Below are positions 30,976 to 38,165 of a stretch of 38,165 bases of DNA, piece by piece (position 1 is the stretch's first letter; every line of letters begins with the position of its first letter). Source of the stretch: Actinomadura sp. 6K520. Lineage in GTDB: Bacteria > Actinomycetota > Actinomycetes > Streptosporangiales > Streptosporangiaceae. The translations under genes were made by a program, and so were the position numbers. The notes beneath the pieces were generated by a model. The model saw only the letters and a list, made by a program, of their open reading frames with translations, was not told the DNA's origin and searched no databases. The DNA lies in NCBI RefSeq assembly GCF_004349245.1, contig NZ_SMLC01000064.1, forward strand, positions 1 through 38,165, in the 5' to 3' direction.

Positions 30976-33011
30976 CGGTCGCCCTCCTCGTCCTTGTCCT
31001 CGGCAGCGGGCTTCTCGGCGGCGGACGCGGCGGTCGCACCGGACCCGGCCGTGGCCTCCGCCTCCACCTCGCGCGTTTCCGCCGCCACGGGCGGCTCGGC
31101 CAGGGCGGCCGGCAGTTCCTCGGCGGTCAGGTACTTCTTCAGCTCGTCGTTCTCGAACAGCTCCAGCAGGTCGTCCCGCATCGGCCGCATCGGCTGCCGG
31201 GTCAGCTCGACGTGCGGGTCGGCCGGGTCGCCGGCCAGCGAGCACACCAGGTTGACCTTCCGCCACTCCGCCGACATCTGCGGGTAGTCGTCGCGGGTGT
31301 GGCCGCCGCGGCTCTCCTGCCGCTCCAGCGCCGCCTTGGCGACGGCCTCCGACACCAGCATCATGTTGCGCAGGTCGAGCGCGAGGTGCCAGCCCGGGTG
31401 GTAGCCGCGCCCGTCGCCCACCGCGACGGGTTCGACGCTGACGTTCGCGACCCGCTCCCGGAGCTTGGCGAGCGACTCCAGGGCCTGCTGCAGTTCCTCT
31501 TCCTTGCGGATGATGCCGACCAGCTCGTTCATCGTCTGCTGGAGCTCGGCGTGGACGGCGTAGGGGTTCTCGCCGTCCGTCCGCTCGAACGGCGCGAGCG
31601 CCTCGGCCATCGCCGCCTCGATCTCCGGCTCCGGGACGGCGGGACGGGCGGCCAGCGCGTCGATGTACTCCGCCGCGCCCAGCCCGGCCCGGCGGCCGAA
31701 GACCAGCAGGTCCGACAGCGAGTTGCCGCCGAGCCGGTTGGAGCCGTGCATGCCGCCGGAGACCTCGCCCGCGGCGAACAGGCCGGGCACCTGCGCCGCA
31801 CCGGTGTCGGGGTCGACCTCCACCCCGCCCATCACGTAGTGGCAGGTGGGGCCGACCTCCATGGCCTCCTTGGTGATGTCGACGTCCGCCAGCTCCTTGA
31901 ACTGGTGGTACATCGACGGGAGCCGCTTGACGATCTCGGCGGCCCCGCCGGGCATCCGGTCGACGACGGTGAGGAAGACCCCGCCGTGCGGCGATCCCCG
32001 CCCGGCCTTGACCTCCGAGTTGATCGCGCGGGCCACCTCGTCGCGCGGCAGCAGCTCGGGGGGACGCCGGTTGTTCTCCGGGTCGTCGTACCAGCGGTCC
32101 GCCTCCTCCTCCGAGGTGGCGTACTGCTCCTTGAACACCTCGGGGATGTAGTCGAACATGAACCGCTTGCCCTCGGAGTTCCGCAGGACGCCGCGGTCGC
32201 CGCGCACCGACTCGGTCACGAGGATGCCCTTGACGGACGGCGGCCAGACCATGCCGGTCGGGTGGAACTGCACGAACTCCATGTTGAGCAGCGTCCCGCC
32301 GGCGAGCATGGCCAGCGCGTGGCCGTCCCCGGTGTACTCCCAGGAGTTGGACGTGACCTTGAACGCCTTGCCGATGCCGCCGGTCGCGAGCACCACCGTC
32401 GGCGCCTCGAACACGACGAACCTGCCGCTCTCCCGGACGTAGCCGAACGCGCCGCAGATCTTCCCGTCGGCGTCCTTCAGCAGCCGCGTCACCGTCGTCT
32501 CGGCCCAGACCTTCAGCCTGGCCTCGTAGTCGCCGTGCTCGGCGTGGTCCTCCTGCTGGAGGGCGACGACCTTCTGCTGCGCGGTGCGGATCAGCTCCAG
32601 GCCCGTCCGGTCACCGACGTGCGCCAGCCGCGGGTACTCGTGCCCGCCGAAGTTGCGCTGGCTGATCTTGCCGTCCTTGGTGCGGTCGAACAGCGCGCCC
32701 CACAGCTCGAGCTCCCAGATGCGGTCCGGGGACTCCTTGGCGTGCAGCTCCGCCATCCGCCAGTTGTTCATGAACTTGCCGCCGCGCATGGTGTCGCGGA
32801 AGTGGACCTGCCAGTTGTCCTTGGCGTTGACGTTGCCCATCGCGGCGGCGGCCCCGCCCTCCGCCATCACCGTGTGCGCCTTGCCGAACAGCGACTTGGA
32901 GATGATCGCGGTCTTCTTGCCCTGGAGGCGCGCCTCGATCGCCGCGCGCAGCCCGGCGCCGCCGGCGCCGATCACCACGACGTCGTACGAGTGCCTCTCG
33001 ATCTCAGTCAT
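30972..33011 (-). CDS. sdhA: Succinate dehydrogenase flavoprotein subunit, second operon
   Basis: The protein has 679 residues. VVVIGAGGAGLRAA (11-24) binds the FAD nucleotide, H46 (SLFGKAHTVMAEGG) is the covalent flavin ligand, and VQFHPTGMVWP and HGSNRLGGNSLSDLLVFG are the active-site and C-terminal FAD loops. SYDVVVIGAGGAGLR and TKDGKISQRNFGGHEYPRLAH match the mycobacterial Sdh1 group as I recall it. It is much less like the other SdhA of this window. The last about 45 residues form an Ala/Glu-rich tail not typical of SdhA. It starts 12 bp after sdhC and overlaps sdhB by 4 bases. Confidence 0.94.
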   Translation of the reverse strand: MTEIERHSYDVVVIGAGGAGLRAAIEARLQGKKTAIISKSLFGKAHTVMAEGGAAAAMGNVNAKDNWQVHFRDTMRGGKFMNNWRMAELHAKESPDRIWELELWGALFDRTKDGKISQRNFGGHEYPRLAHVGDRTGLELIRTAQQKVVALQQEDHAEHGDYEARLKVWAETTVTRLLKDADGKICGAFGYVRESGRFVVFEAPTVVLATGGIGKAFKVTSNSWEYTGDGHALAMLAGGTLLNMEFVQFHPTGMVWPPSVKGILVTESVRGDRGVLRNSEGKRFMFDYIPEVFKEQYATSEEEADRWYDDPENNRRPPELLPRDEVARAINSEVKAGRGSPHGGVFLTVVDRMPGGAAEIVKRLPSMYHQFKELADVDITKEAMEVGPTCHYVMGGVEVDPDTGAAQVPGLFAAGEVSGGMHGSNRLGGNSLSDLLVFGRRAGLGAAEYIDALAARPAVPEPEIEAAMAEALAPFERTDGENPYAVHAELQQTMNELVGIIRKEEELQQALESLAKLRERVANVSVEPVAVGDGRGYHPGWHLALDLRNMMLVSEAVAKAALERQESRGGHTRDDYPQMSAEWRKVNLVCSLAGDPADPHVELTRQPMRPMRDDLLELFENDELKKYLTAEELPAALAEPPVAAETREVEAEATAGSGATAASAAEKPAAEDKDEEGDR

Positions 33012-33023
33012 GATTCCTTGGCC

Positions 33024-33854
33024 TCAGTTGAAGAAACGCAGGTCGGAGATGGTCTCGCTGGCGACCAGCATGACGTAGAAGTCGGCCACCACCAGCGAGC
33101 CCAGCGTGACCAGCGCGTACGTGCCGTGCCGCTCGTTGATCTTGGACACCCAGCCCCACATCCGGTACCGGAAGGGGTGCTTGGAGAAGTTCTTCAGCCG
33201 TCCGCCGACGATGTGCCGGCAGGAGTGGCACGAGAGGGTGTACAGCCAGAGCAGGATCACGTTGACGACCAGGATGACGGTGCCCAGCCCGATGCCGAAG
33301 CCGCCGTCCTTGCCGTGGAAGGCGAGGAGCGCGTCGTAGGTGTTGATGAGGGAGATCAGGACCGCCGCGATGAAGAAGTAGCGGTGCAGGTTCTGCCCGA
33401 TCAGCGGGAAGCGCCGCTCCCCGGTGTACTTGCTGTGCGGCTCCCGCACCGCGCACGCGGTCGGCGCCTGCCAGAAGGAGCGGTAGTACGCCTTGCGGTA
33501 GTAGTAGCAGGTCAGCCGGAACAGCAGCAGGAACGGCAGCGAGATCGCCGCGAACGGGATCCAGCCGCGGGTGCTCTCCGGCAGGAACGTCCCGAACTCC
33601 GCCGCGCTGCCCGTGTGGCCGTTCACCGTGACGTTGTTGCAGATGTCGTTCAGGCACGGCGAGTAGAACGGCGTCAGGTAGTGGAACTGCGGCACGTAGA
33701 AGGCGGCGCCCCAGAAGGCCCGTACGGTCGCGTACGCCACCCACAGGGTGAAGATCACGAAGATCGACACCGGATAGAGGCGCCAGTTGTCCTTCCGGAG
33801 CGTGCGTTCCTTGATCTGGGCGCGCGATTTCGCGGGCGCCTCCACAGTGCTCAT
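33024..33854 (-). CDS. sdhC: Succinate dehydrogenase membrane subunit, mycobacterial Sdh1-type with Cys/His motifs
   Basis: The protein has 276 residues. About five membrane helices are seen (28-48, 100-118, 158-180, 188-206, 245-265). It does not resemble the b558 SdhC of the first operon. LTCYYYRKAYYRSFW (C116), PTACAVREPH (C134, H140) and LSCHSCRHIVGG (C209, H210, C212, H214) cluster at helix ends. In mycobacterial Sdh1 the homologous subunit is reported to hold a membrane-embedded Rieske-type [2Fe-2S] cluster, and these residues are candidate ligands. AGGAG stands 12 bases before the ATG at 33854; the longer frame upstream is not supported. First gene of the operon. Confidence 0.85.
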   Translation of the reverse strand: MSTVEAPAKSRAQIKERTLRKDNWRLYPVSIFVIFTLWVAYATVRAFWGAAFYVPQFHYLTPFYSPCLNDICNNVTVNGHTGSAAEFGTFLPESTRGWIPFAAISLPFLLLFRLTCYYYRKAYYRSFWQAPTACAVREPHSKYTGERRFPLIGQNLHRYFFIAAVLISLINTYDALLAFHGKDGGFGIGLGTVILVVNVILLWLYTLSCHSCRHIVGGRLKNFSKHPFRYRMWGWVSKINERHGTYALVTLGSLVVADFYVMLVASETISDLRFFN

Positions 33855-34098
33855 CGTTCGGCTCTCCTGAGCTCGGGTCGTCGTGTCCCCGGTACCACGG
33901 TCTGAGCGCACCCGTGCGGCCGTCGCGCCCCGGCCGCCGGCCCGTGCGTCCGAGCCGTCGGCCATGCGTCCCGGCCGGGTCGCGATGGCGACCGGATGCC
34001 GTGTCGCATGCGGGCGGTGACGCCTCGTGTGCGCTTCCAGCGAAGCGACCCTACGCCACCCGCCGGGAGCTGTGACATACACAACAGCCAGACCCGCA

Positions 34099-34114
34099 TG
34101 TGAGTCTGACCACA
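34099..34114. promoter_or_regulatory. CRP-like site upstream of second sdh operon
   Basis: TGTGAGTCTGACCACA matches 9 of 10 fixed bases of TGTGA-N6-TCACA, about 245 bp before sdhC. A weaker TGTGA site lies at 34071-34086, one 28-bp step away. Confidence 0.4.
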
Positions 34115-34154
34115 GACTTTAGCCCCCGCCGGGCGCCTTGGCACCGCCCGCCAT

Positions 34155-34173
34155 CCATAACCAGTTGTTATGG
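34155..34173. promoter_or_regulatory. Perfect dyad, LysR-box-like
   Basis: CCATAACCAGTTGTTATGG has perfect 7-bp arms with a 5-base centre. It includes a T-N11-A box (T34158, A34170), the pattern bound by LysR regulators, and lies about 300 bp upstream of sdhC of the second operon. Confidence 0.45.
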
Positions 34174-34286
34174 CTCAGCGGAATCGAGACGAGTGCGGCC
34201 GGGCATGACCGTTCGGTCGTCCGGCGCGCGGAGCGGGCGGGCCCGCCGGCGGTCACGGACCGTGACGGCCGGCCGGGTCCCGGCCG

Positions 34287-34877
34287 CTACCGGGATCGCG
34301 CGTGGTCGACGATCTTGCGGATGAAGTGGGCCTCGGCCTCGCTCGCACGGCCGTTGCCGTACACGCGCAGGACCTCCGCGAGGTCGGGGAAGCGGTCGGC
34401 GAGCAGTGCGGCGGCGGCCTCGATCTCCGCGGCCGAGGCGACCTCGCGCAGCACGGTCTGGACGAGGCGGGCCGACTCGGCGGGCCCCCGGCCGGCCGGT
34501 ACGCCGTCCCGGCCCTCCGCGTCGGGGCCGCGCTCGGTGACGCGCACGTTCGAGGTGGTGGTGGTCGCCGTCTCGGCCCTGATCTCCGCCAGGCGGTCCT
34601 TGATCTCGGCGGCGGTCAGCGCGCCGAACGCGGGCCCGGCGACGAGCTCCTCGACCGCCATCAGCCGGTGCAGGACGGCCGGGTTGCTGATCTTCGCCCG
34701 CTGGCCGGACATCAGCTGCGAGAGCATCGGCGCGGACAGGCCGAGCACGCCGGCCAGGCCGGACTGGGAGAGCCCGAGCCGGTCGAGGAGCGGGCGGACG
34801 CGGTCGCCGAGCGGTTCGCCGTACCACTCGGCCTGCAGCGCGCGATTCCGGACCACCGTGTCCTCGGCGACGGCCAA
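34287..34877 (-). CDS. Helix-turn-helix DNA-binding regulator divergent from lipoprotein/OmpA operon
   Basis: The protein has about 196 residues. An N-terminal XRE-like helix-turn-helix (LGLSQSGLAGVLGLSAPMLS, followed by QLMSGQRAKISNP) is joined to a long helical C-terminal part. RNRALQAEWYGEPLGDRV before it is familiar from a group of actinobacterial DNA-binding proteins. The start is uncertain: TTG 34877 gives the usual spacing to RNRALQ, and GTG 34856 has GAGGA 4 bases upstream. The gene is divergent from the lipoprotein-OmpA operon, whose promoter is overlapped by GCAAATGCAAACG, so it likely represses that operon and itself. Confidence 0.75.
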   Translation of the reverse strand: MAVAEDTVVRNRALQAEWYGEPLGDRVRPLLDRLGLSQSGLAGVLGLSAPMLSQLMSGQRAKISNPAVLHRLMAVEELVAGPAFGALTAAEIKDRLAEIRAETATTTTSNVRVTERGPDAEGRDGVPAGRGPAESARLVQTVLREVASAAEIEAAAALLADRFPDLAEVLRVYGNGRASEAEAHFIRKIVDHARSR

Positions 34878-34890
34878 CCGAACCAACCCC

Positions 34891-34920
34891 TTGACGATTC
34901 GCAAATGCAAACGCTATATT
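34891..34920 (+). promoter_or_regulatory. Sigma-70-type promoter of lipoprotein-OmpA operon
   Basis: TTGACG (34891-34896) and TATATT (34915-34920) with 18 bp between them are close to consensus, which is rare in this GC-rich window. It reads toward the lipoprotein gene at 35009, leaving a leader of about 80 bases. Confidence 0.7.
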
Positions 34921-34986
34921 CGCGGACGCACACGTTGCCATGGCGTACCCCGCCATGGTGCCACGTACCGACTCGTTTGCATATGC
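34901..34986. promoter_or_regulatory. Inverted operator pair in the divergent intergenic region
   Basis: GCAAATGCAAACG (34901-34913) lies between the -35 and -10 boxes. Its inverted copy CGTTTGCATATGC (34974-34986) lies in the leader, with 12 of 13 positions matching. A looping repressor could use both. Between them CCATGGCG/CGCCATGG (34938-34958) makes a perfect hairpin with a 5-base loop. Confidence 0.6.
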
Positions 34987-35008
34987 GACGAACCTGGAAG
35001 GACCGACC

Positions 35009-35584
35009 ATGCGCCTGTCAACTCGCCTGGCCGCCGCCACGGCCGCGGTGCTGCTCGCCGCCGGCGGGCTCACCGGCTGCTCCCTGGTGGCGGACGGGGG
35101 CTCGTCGTCCTCCGGGGAGCGGGGCGGCGACTCGGCGGGCGCGGCCGCCGAGGGCGGCAAGCCCGGCTTCGACAACGCCGGCGAGCCGGTGACGAAGGGC
35201 ACCTTCGACTCCCCCATCGCACCGGGCGCCAAGGTCGACATCGCGATCATGGGCCTCAAGGCCAGGGGCAGGCTCGCCACCCTCACCACGCAGTTCACCC
35301 CGCGCATCCCTCCGGGCGGCGAGACCAACCCCAACCCCTACGAGCTGAACGGCAGGAACGGCCTCGGCACCTCGCTGATCGACCCCGTCAACCTCAAGCG
35401 GTACGTGGTCGTCAAGGACTCCGGCGGCAAGGAGCTGGAGACCCACGACATCTTCACGCATATCGCCAACAACCAGACCGGCCACTTCGCCTTCACGTTC
35501 GCCGCCCCGCCGGAGGACGTCCGGGCGGTGGACGTGCAGATCGGGTCGTGGCCCACCTTCCGCAACATCCCGATCGAGCGGTGA
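35009..35584 (+). CDS. Exported lipoprotein of unknown function
   Basis: The protein has 191 residues. The N-terminus RLAAATAAVLLAAGGLTGCS is a lipoprotein signal with lipidated C24. A Ser/Gly-rich linker (25-55) leads to a beta-rich domain of about 130 residues (KVDIAIMGLKARGRLATLT ... FAFTFAAPPEDVRAVDVQIG) that looks immunoglobulin-like, but no family is recognised with certainty. GGAAGGA lies 6 bases before the ATG at 35009. It is the first gene of a three-gene operon with two OmpA-like proteins; the next gene overlaps by GTGA. It probably acts at the outer face of the membrane together with them. Confidence 0.8.
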   Translation: MRLSTRLAAATAAVLLAAGGLTGCSLVADGGSSSSGERGGDSAGAAAEGGKPGFDNAGEPVTKGTFDSPIAPGAKVDIAIMGLKARGRLATLTTQFTPRIPPGGETNPNPYELNGRNGLGTSLIDPVNLKRYVVVKDSGGKELETHDIFTHIANNQTGHFAFTFAAPPEDVRAVDVQIGSWPTFRNIPIER

Positions 35585-36177
35585 CCGGCATGCGGCGAAC
35601 CCTCCTCCTCACGGCCGTCGTACTCGCGGCCGTCCTCGGCGCGGCCGTCCTCGGCGCGGTGCCGGCCGTCCCGGCGGCGGCCGGCGACGCACCGGACGTC
35701 CCCGACGCCAACCTCGCCGCATCCGTGCGGGACATCGGGACGGCCGAGTCCGTGCGCGACATCGATCTGTCCAAGGCGGTCATCCCGCTGGAGACCGAGC
35801 AGGACGACGGCGAGCAGGTCACCGTGCGCATGTCGGCCGACGTCCTGTTCGACTTCGGCAAGGCGACGCTCACCGACGCCGCCGAACGGCGCATCGCCGA
35901 CCTCGCGAAACGGCTGCGCGACGTCGGCGGCACCGTCGAGGTGTCCGGCCACACCGACTCCGTCGGGTCCGACGGCTACAACCTCGACCTCTCGAAGCGG
36001 CGCGCCGAGGCGGTCAAGGCCGAGCTGCTGCGCGCCCTGCGGGGGTCGTCCCTGCGCGTCGAGGCCAGGGGCTACGGCGAGACCAAGCCCGTCGCCCCCA
36101 ACAGGAACGGCTCCGAGGACTCCCCCGAGGGCCGCGCGAAGAACCGCCGCGTCGACATCACCTACGAGAAGGGCTAG
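35581..36177 (+). CDS. OmpA-family peptidoglycan-binding exported protein
   Basis: The protein has 198 residues. A signal peptide (about 1-35, ending PAAAGDA) precedes a short region with two RDI repeats (ASVRDIG, ESVRDID), then an OmpA C-terminal domain (85-198). The domain shows SADVLFDFGKATL, VSGHTDSVGSDGYNLDLSKR and RGYGETKPVAPN ... GRAKNRRVDI. The Asp and Arg in NLDLSKRRA bind the diaminopimelate of peptidoglycan in known members. The GTG at 35581 overlaps the lipoprotein stop (GTGA); ATG 35590 is also possible. It is the middle gene of the operon. Presence in a monoderm actinomycete suggests wall anchoring, not a porin. Confidence 0.87.
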   Translation: MTGMRRTLLLTAVVLAAVLGAAVLGAVPAVPAAAGDAPDVPDANLAASVRDIGTAESVRDIDLSKAVIPLETEQDDGEQVTVRMSADVLFDFGKATLTDAAERRIADLAKRLRDVGGTVEVSGHTDSVGSDGYNLDLSKRRAEAVKAELLRALRGSSLRVEARGYGETKPVAPNRNGSEDSPEGRAKNRRVDITYEKG

Positions 36178-36183
36178 AGCACA

Positions 36184-37329
36184 GTGCCGCACGCATTGCG
36201 AGCCGTCGCCATCGCCGTCACGGTCGGCCTGACACTGACCGCGTGCGGCGCCCTGGGAAACGACGAACCTCCCCGCAAGGCCGCCACCGCCCCCGCCACG
36301 GCGGGTGGCGCGACACCGTCTCCCACCGGCCCGGAACCGACGGAGTGCCCGCGGGGTGAGCTGATCGAGGCCGTGGAGATCCCCGCCGTGCACGCCGACC
36401 CGGTGCACATCCCGGAGGCGACGATCGGCGGGGAGAAGGTCCCGGCGGTGACGATCCCCGGCGTGGACGTCCCGGCGCAGCGCGTCCCGGCGCAGTGCGT
36501 CGAGGAGAAGCCCGCCCCGGGCGCCTGCCTGGGCGCGGTCGCCATCCCCGGGACGTCGATCCCCGGCACGGCGCTCCCGGGGGTGCGCATCCCCGGCGTC
36601 CAGGCGGGCGGCGTCAACGCCCCTCCGGTGGAGGAGTCCGGGAAGTCGCACGGGCCGGTCAACCAGTCCGCGGTCTCGGTCGCGGAGGTCTGCCAGAGCA
36701 AGCCGTCCGAGGAGGGGCAGTACGTCGCCTCCGTGTACCGGCCGGCCGCCTACCGGCCCTCGCTGTACCGCCCGTCCCTGTACCGGCCCTCCCTCTACCG
36801 GCCGCGTGCCTGCAACGACAAGGGGGAGTGCATCCCGCCGGTCAGCGTCCCCTCGGTCAGCGTCCCCTCGGTCAGCGTCCCCTCGGTGAGCGTGCCGTCC
36901 GCCTCCCTCAAGTCGTACGTCGCCGGTCCGGGCCAGGTCATCAAGGGGAACGACCAGATCGCCTACAACATCGAGGCGGACGTCCTGTTCGACTTCGGCA
37001 AGGCCGACATCAAACCGGAGGCCGCGAAGTCACTCGCCGAGCTGGCCGAGTCGATCCGCGAGGAGGTCCCGTCCAGCGCGCCCATCCAGGTCGACGGCCA
37101 CACCGACTCCAAGGGCGACCCGGCGTCCAACAAGGCGCTCTCCGAACGCCGCGCGCAGGCCATCGTCGACTGGCTCGCCACCAAGGGCGGCCTCGACCGG
37201 GGCCGGCTGAAGGCCACCGGCTACGGCGAGACGAAACCGGCCGCGCCCAACACCCGGCCGGACGGCTCCGACGACCCGCGGGCCCGCGCGAAGAACCGCC
37301 GCGTGGTCATCTCGGCCGCCCGGTCCTAG
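36184..37329 (+). CDS. Repeat-containing OmpA-family lipoprotein
   Basis: This 381-residue protein has a lipobox LTAC with C21. Residues 60-150 contain a run of short Pro/Val/Ile units (IPAVHADPVHIPEA ... IPGTSIPGTALPGVRIPGV). Five YRP units of period 5 follow (185-207), then four SVPSV units (220-240), bounded by C170, C210 and C216. The OmpA C-terminal domain (265-381) has ADVLFDFGKADI, DGHTDSKGDPASNKALSERRA and GYGETKPAAPN ... RAKNRRVVI. The GTG at 36184 starts 6 bases after the preceding stop. It should be tethered to membrane by lipid and to peptidoglycan by the OmpA domain, with an extended spacer between. The last 23 bases overlap the kinase gene. Confidence 0.87.
   Translation: MPHALRAVAIAVTVGLTLTACGALGNDEPPRKAATAPATAGGATPSPTGPEPTECPRGELIEAVEIPAVHADPVHIPEATIGGEKVPAVTIPGVDVPAQRVPAQCVEEKPAPGACLGAVAIPGTSIPGTALPGVRIPGVQAGGVNAPPVEESGKSHGPVNQSAVSVAEVCQSKPSEEGQYVASVYRPAAYRPSLYRPSLYRPSLYRPRACNDKGECIPPVSVPSVSVPSVSVPSVSVPSASLKSYVAGPGQVIKGNDQIAYNIEADVLFDFGKADIKPEAAKSLAELAESIREEVPSSAPIQVDGHTDSKGDPASNKALSERRAQAIVDWLATKGGLDRGRLKATGYGETKPAAPNTRPDGSDDPRARAKNRRVVISAARS
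36736..36810 (+). repeat. 15-bp tandem repeats coding YRPSL units
   Basis: TACCGG recurs at 36736, 36751, 36766, 36781 and 36796, a period of 15 bp, coding Tyr-Arg-Pro-Ser-Leu units in the OmpA lipoprotein. Confidence 0.9.
36841..36900 (+). repeat. 15-bp tandem repeats coding VSVPS units
   Basis: Four 15-bp units of the type GTCAGCGTCCCCTCG run head to tail and code Val-Ser-Val-Pro-Ser. Copies are almost identical, with changes in the fourth unit. Confidence 0.9.
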
Positions 37330-38161
37330 GGCCGGGCGGCGGTCCGAGCTGGTCGAAGATCTGCAGGGGTTCCCCGTCCAGCGTCCGGACGGGGAACCGC
37401 AGTTCGAGACCGCACGCGGCCAGCGCCCGCCGCGCGGCGTCGGCGCCGTCCGGGCGCCGCGCCGGGTCGGCGGCGCACAGCCACGCGACCACCGCCCACA
37501 GGCGCGGCGGCACCCCCGCGGGCGGTTCCCCCACCCGCTGCCGCGGTTCGGGATCGCCCGCACCGGTCAGCATCCGCCAGCCGACCATGCCCGCCGCGTA
37601 CAGGTCCTGGCGCGGCCCCGGGCGGTTCCAGTCGAGCACCTCGGGCGCCAGGTATCCCGGGGTGCCGACGGTGAAGCCCGTCGTGGTGAACCGCATCCCG
37701 TCGTCCCCCAGCGCGATCCCGAAGTCCGCCAGCCGGACGTGCGGCGCCCCCACCGGACTCGGCTCCAGCAGCAGGTTCGCGGGCTTCACGTCCCGGTGCA
37801 CCACCCCGGCCCCGTGGATGTGGCTCAAGGCGGCGAGCAGCTGGTCCAGGACCTCGGCCGCGTACGCCGGCGGCAGCCTGCCGTAGTCCCCGAGGAGCGT
37901 CTCCAGTGAGCCACCGCTGACGAGATCCATCGCCAGGAGGACGTCGTCAGCGGCGGAACACGACGCGTACGGCGTCAGCACATGCGGATGCGCCAGCCGC
38001 AGCGCCCTTTCCCGCACCACCCGCAGCATCGACGTGGGTCCCCGCTGCCGGACGAGCTTCGCGGCGCAGTACCGCCCGGCCGCGTGGTCGTACGCCCGCC
38101 ACACACGGCTGGTTCCCCCCGCCCCGATCCGGTCGAGCATGCGGAACCGGCCACCGATCAC
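37307..38161 (-). CDS. Soluble Ser/Thr protein kinase (start near window edge)
   Basis: The protein has 284 residues from the GTG at 38161. The frame remains open to the window edge, so an earlier start is possible. The kinase domain fills almost the whole protein: GAGGTSRVW glycine loop, K35 (CAAKLV), HRDVKPAN (122-129), DFG 146-148 and GTPGYLAPE. No membrane segment or extra domain follows; it ends in a short Pro/Gly/Arg tail. It is probably a cytoplasmic kinase with unknown targets. It converges on the OmpA operon with a 23-bp overlap, so no regulatory link is implied. Confidence 0.88.
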   Translation of the reverse strand: MIGGRFRMLDRIGAGGTSRVWRAYDHAAGRYCAAKLVRQRGPTSMLRVVRERALRLAHPHVLTPYASCSAADDVLLAMDLVSGGSLETLLGDYGRLPPAYAAEVLDQLLAALSHIHGAGVVHRDVKPANLLLEPSPVGAPHVRLADFGIALGDDGMRFTTTGFTVGTPGYLAPEVLDWNRPGPRQDLYAAGMVGWRMLTGAGDPEPRQRVGEPPAGVPPRLWAVVAWLCAADPARRPDGADAARRALAACGLELRFPVRTLDGEPLQIFDQLGPPPGPRTGRPR

Positions 38162-38165
38162 CCAC

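Larger units (their letters stand above)
33855..34286. other. Regulatory interval upstream of second sdh operon
   Basis: No gene is seen. The interval must contain the sdhCAB promoter reading left and the 3' end of the HTH gene transcript from the right. It holds two TGTGA words 28 bp apart (34071, 34099), the dyad GTCTG/CAGAC (34104-34117), and the perfect CCATAAC/GTTATGG dyad (34155-34173). Confidence 0.5.

Noticed and set aside
31212..33905. 897-codon open frame on the plus strand opposite sdhA/sdhC
   Set aside because: Antisense shadow of biased GC codons; translation is low-complexity Arg/Val/Asp/Gly with no family motif, while the minus strand encodes clear SDH subunits.
36736..36900. 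CRISPR-like periodic repeats
   Set aside because: Period is 15 bp without spacers and in frame with the OmpA lipoprotein; these are coding tandem repeats.

Overview
The window is very GC-rich, densely coded DNA on both strands. It carries a type VII secretion (ESX) ATPase-like gene, a mycothiol-biosynthesis deacetylase (MshB), LCP and PASTA-less Ser/Thr kinases, and many GTG/TTG starts. Together these point to an actinomycete chromosome. The mix of Esx-like ATPase, DUF6113 next to mshB and OmpA-like lipoproteins would suit a Streptosporangiales genome such as Actinomadura, but the genus is an inference. No tRNA, rRNA, CRISPR array, transposase or prophage gene was seen, so this reads as ordinary chromosome rather than an island.

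Layout, left to right. (1) Positions 1-3548 hold the 3' part of a huge EccC-like protein in which ESX-type ATPase modules are joined to two CbbX/EccA-like AAA+ modules, all with damaged nucleotide-binding motifs. (2) 3594-5514 is a TetR regulator and a Cmx-type MFS exporter, separated by a terminator and sharing an apparent operator. (3) 5469-8874 encodes two exported proteins on the minus strand, one an M6 metalloprotease. (4) 8991-11324 is an ornithine/amino-acid block: RraA-like and Lrp genes divergent from rocD. (5) 11665-15653 holds an LCP ligase, a DUF6113 membrane protein, mshB and a membrane Ser/Thr kinase with a Gly-rich tail. (6) 15830-21455 holds an S9 peptidase convergent with a heterodimeric ABC exporter whose two subunits have complementary defects. 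(7) 21747-22991 is a receiver-PP2C phosphatase.

(8) 23191-26575 is a first succinate dehydrogenase operon (sdhCAB), ending in a strong terminator. It is followed by a divergent arginase-fold protein, a small cyclase-like protein, and LysR and Crp/Fnr regulators. (9) 30205-33854 is a second, structurally different sdhCAB operon on the minus strand. Its membrane subunit resembles the mycobacterial Sdh1 type with Cys/His motifs. CRP-like half-site pairs lie upstream of both sdh operons, and the Crp/Fnr and LysR genes sit between them, so the segment looks like a respiratory regulon. (10) 34287-37329 is an HTH regulator divergent from a lipoprotein-OmpA-OmpA operon, with a very good promoter overlapped by one arm of an inverted repeat. 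(11) A soluble Ser/Thr kinase at 37307-38161 closes the window.

The most unusual items are the EccC/CbbX pseudo-ATPase, the regulator-lipoprotein-OmpA envelope module with its repeat-rich lipoprotein, and the dual SDH regulon. All functions are read from sequence motifs remembered from known families; no database search was run.
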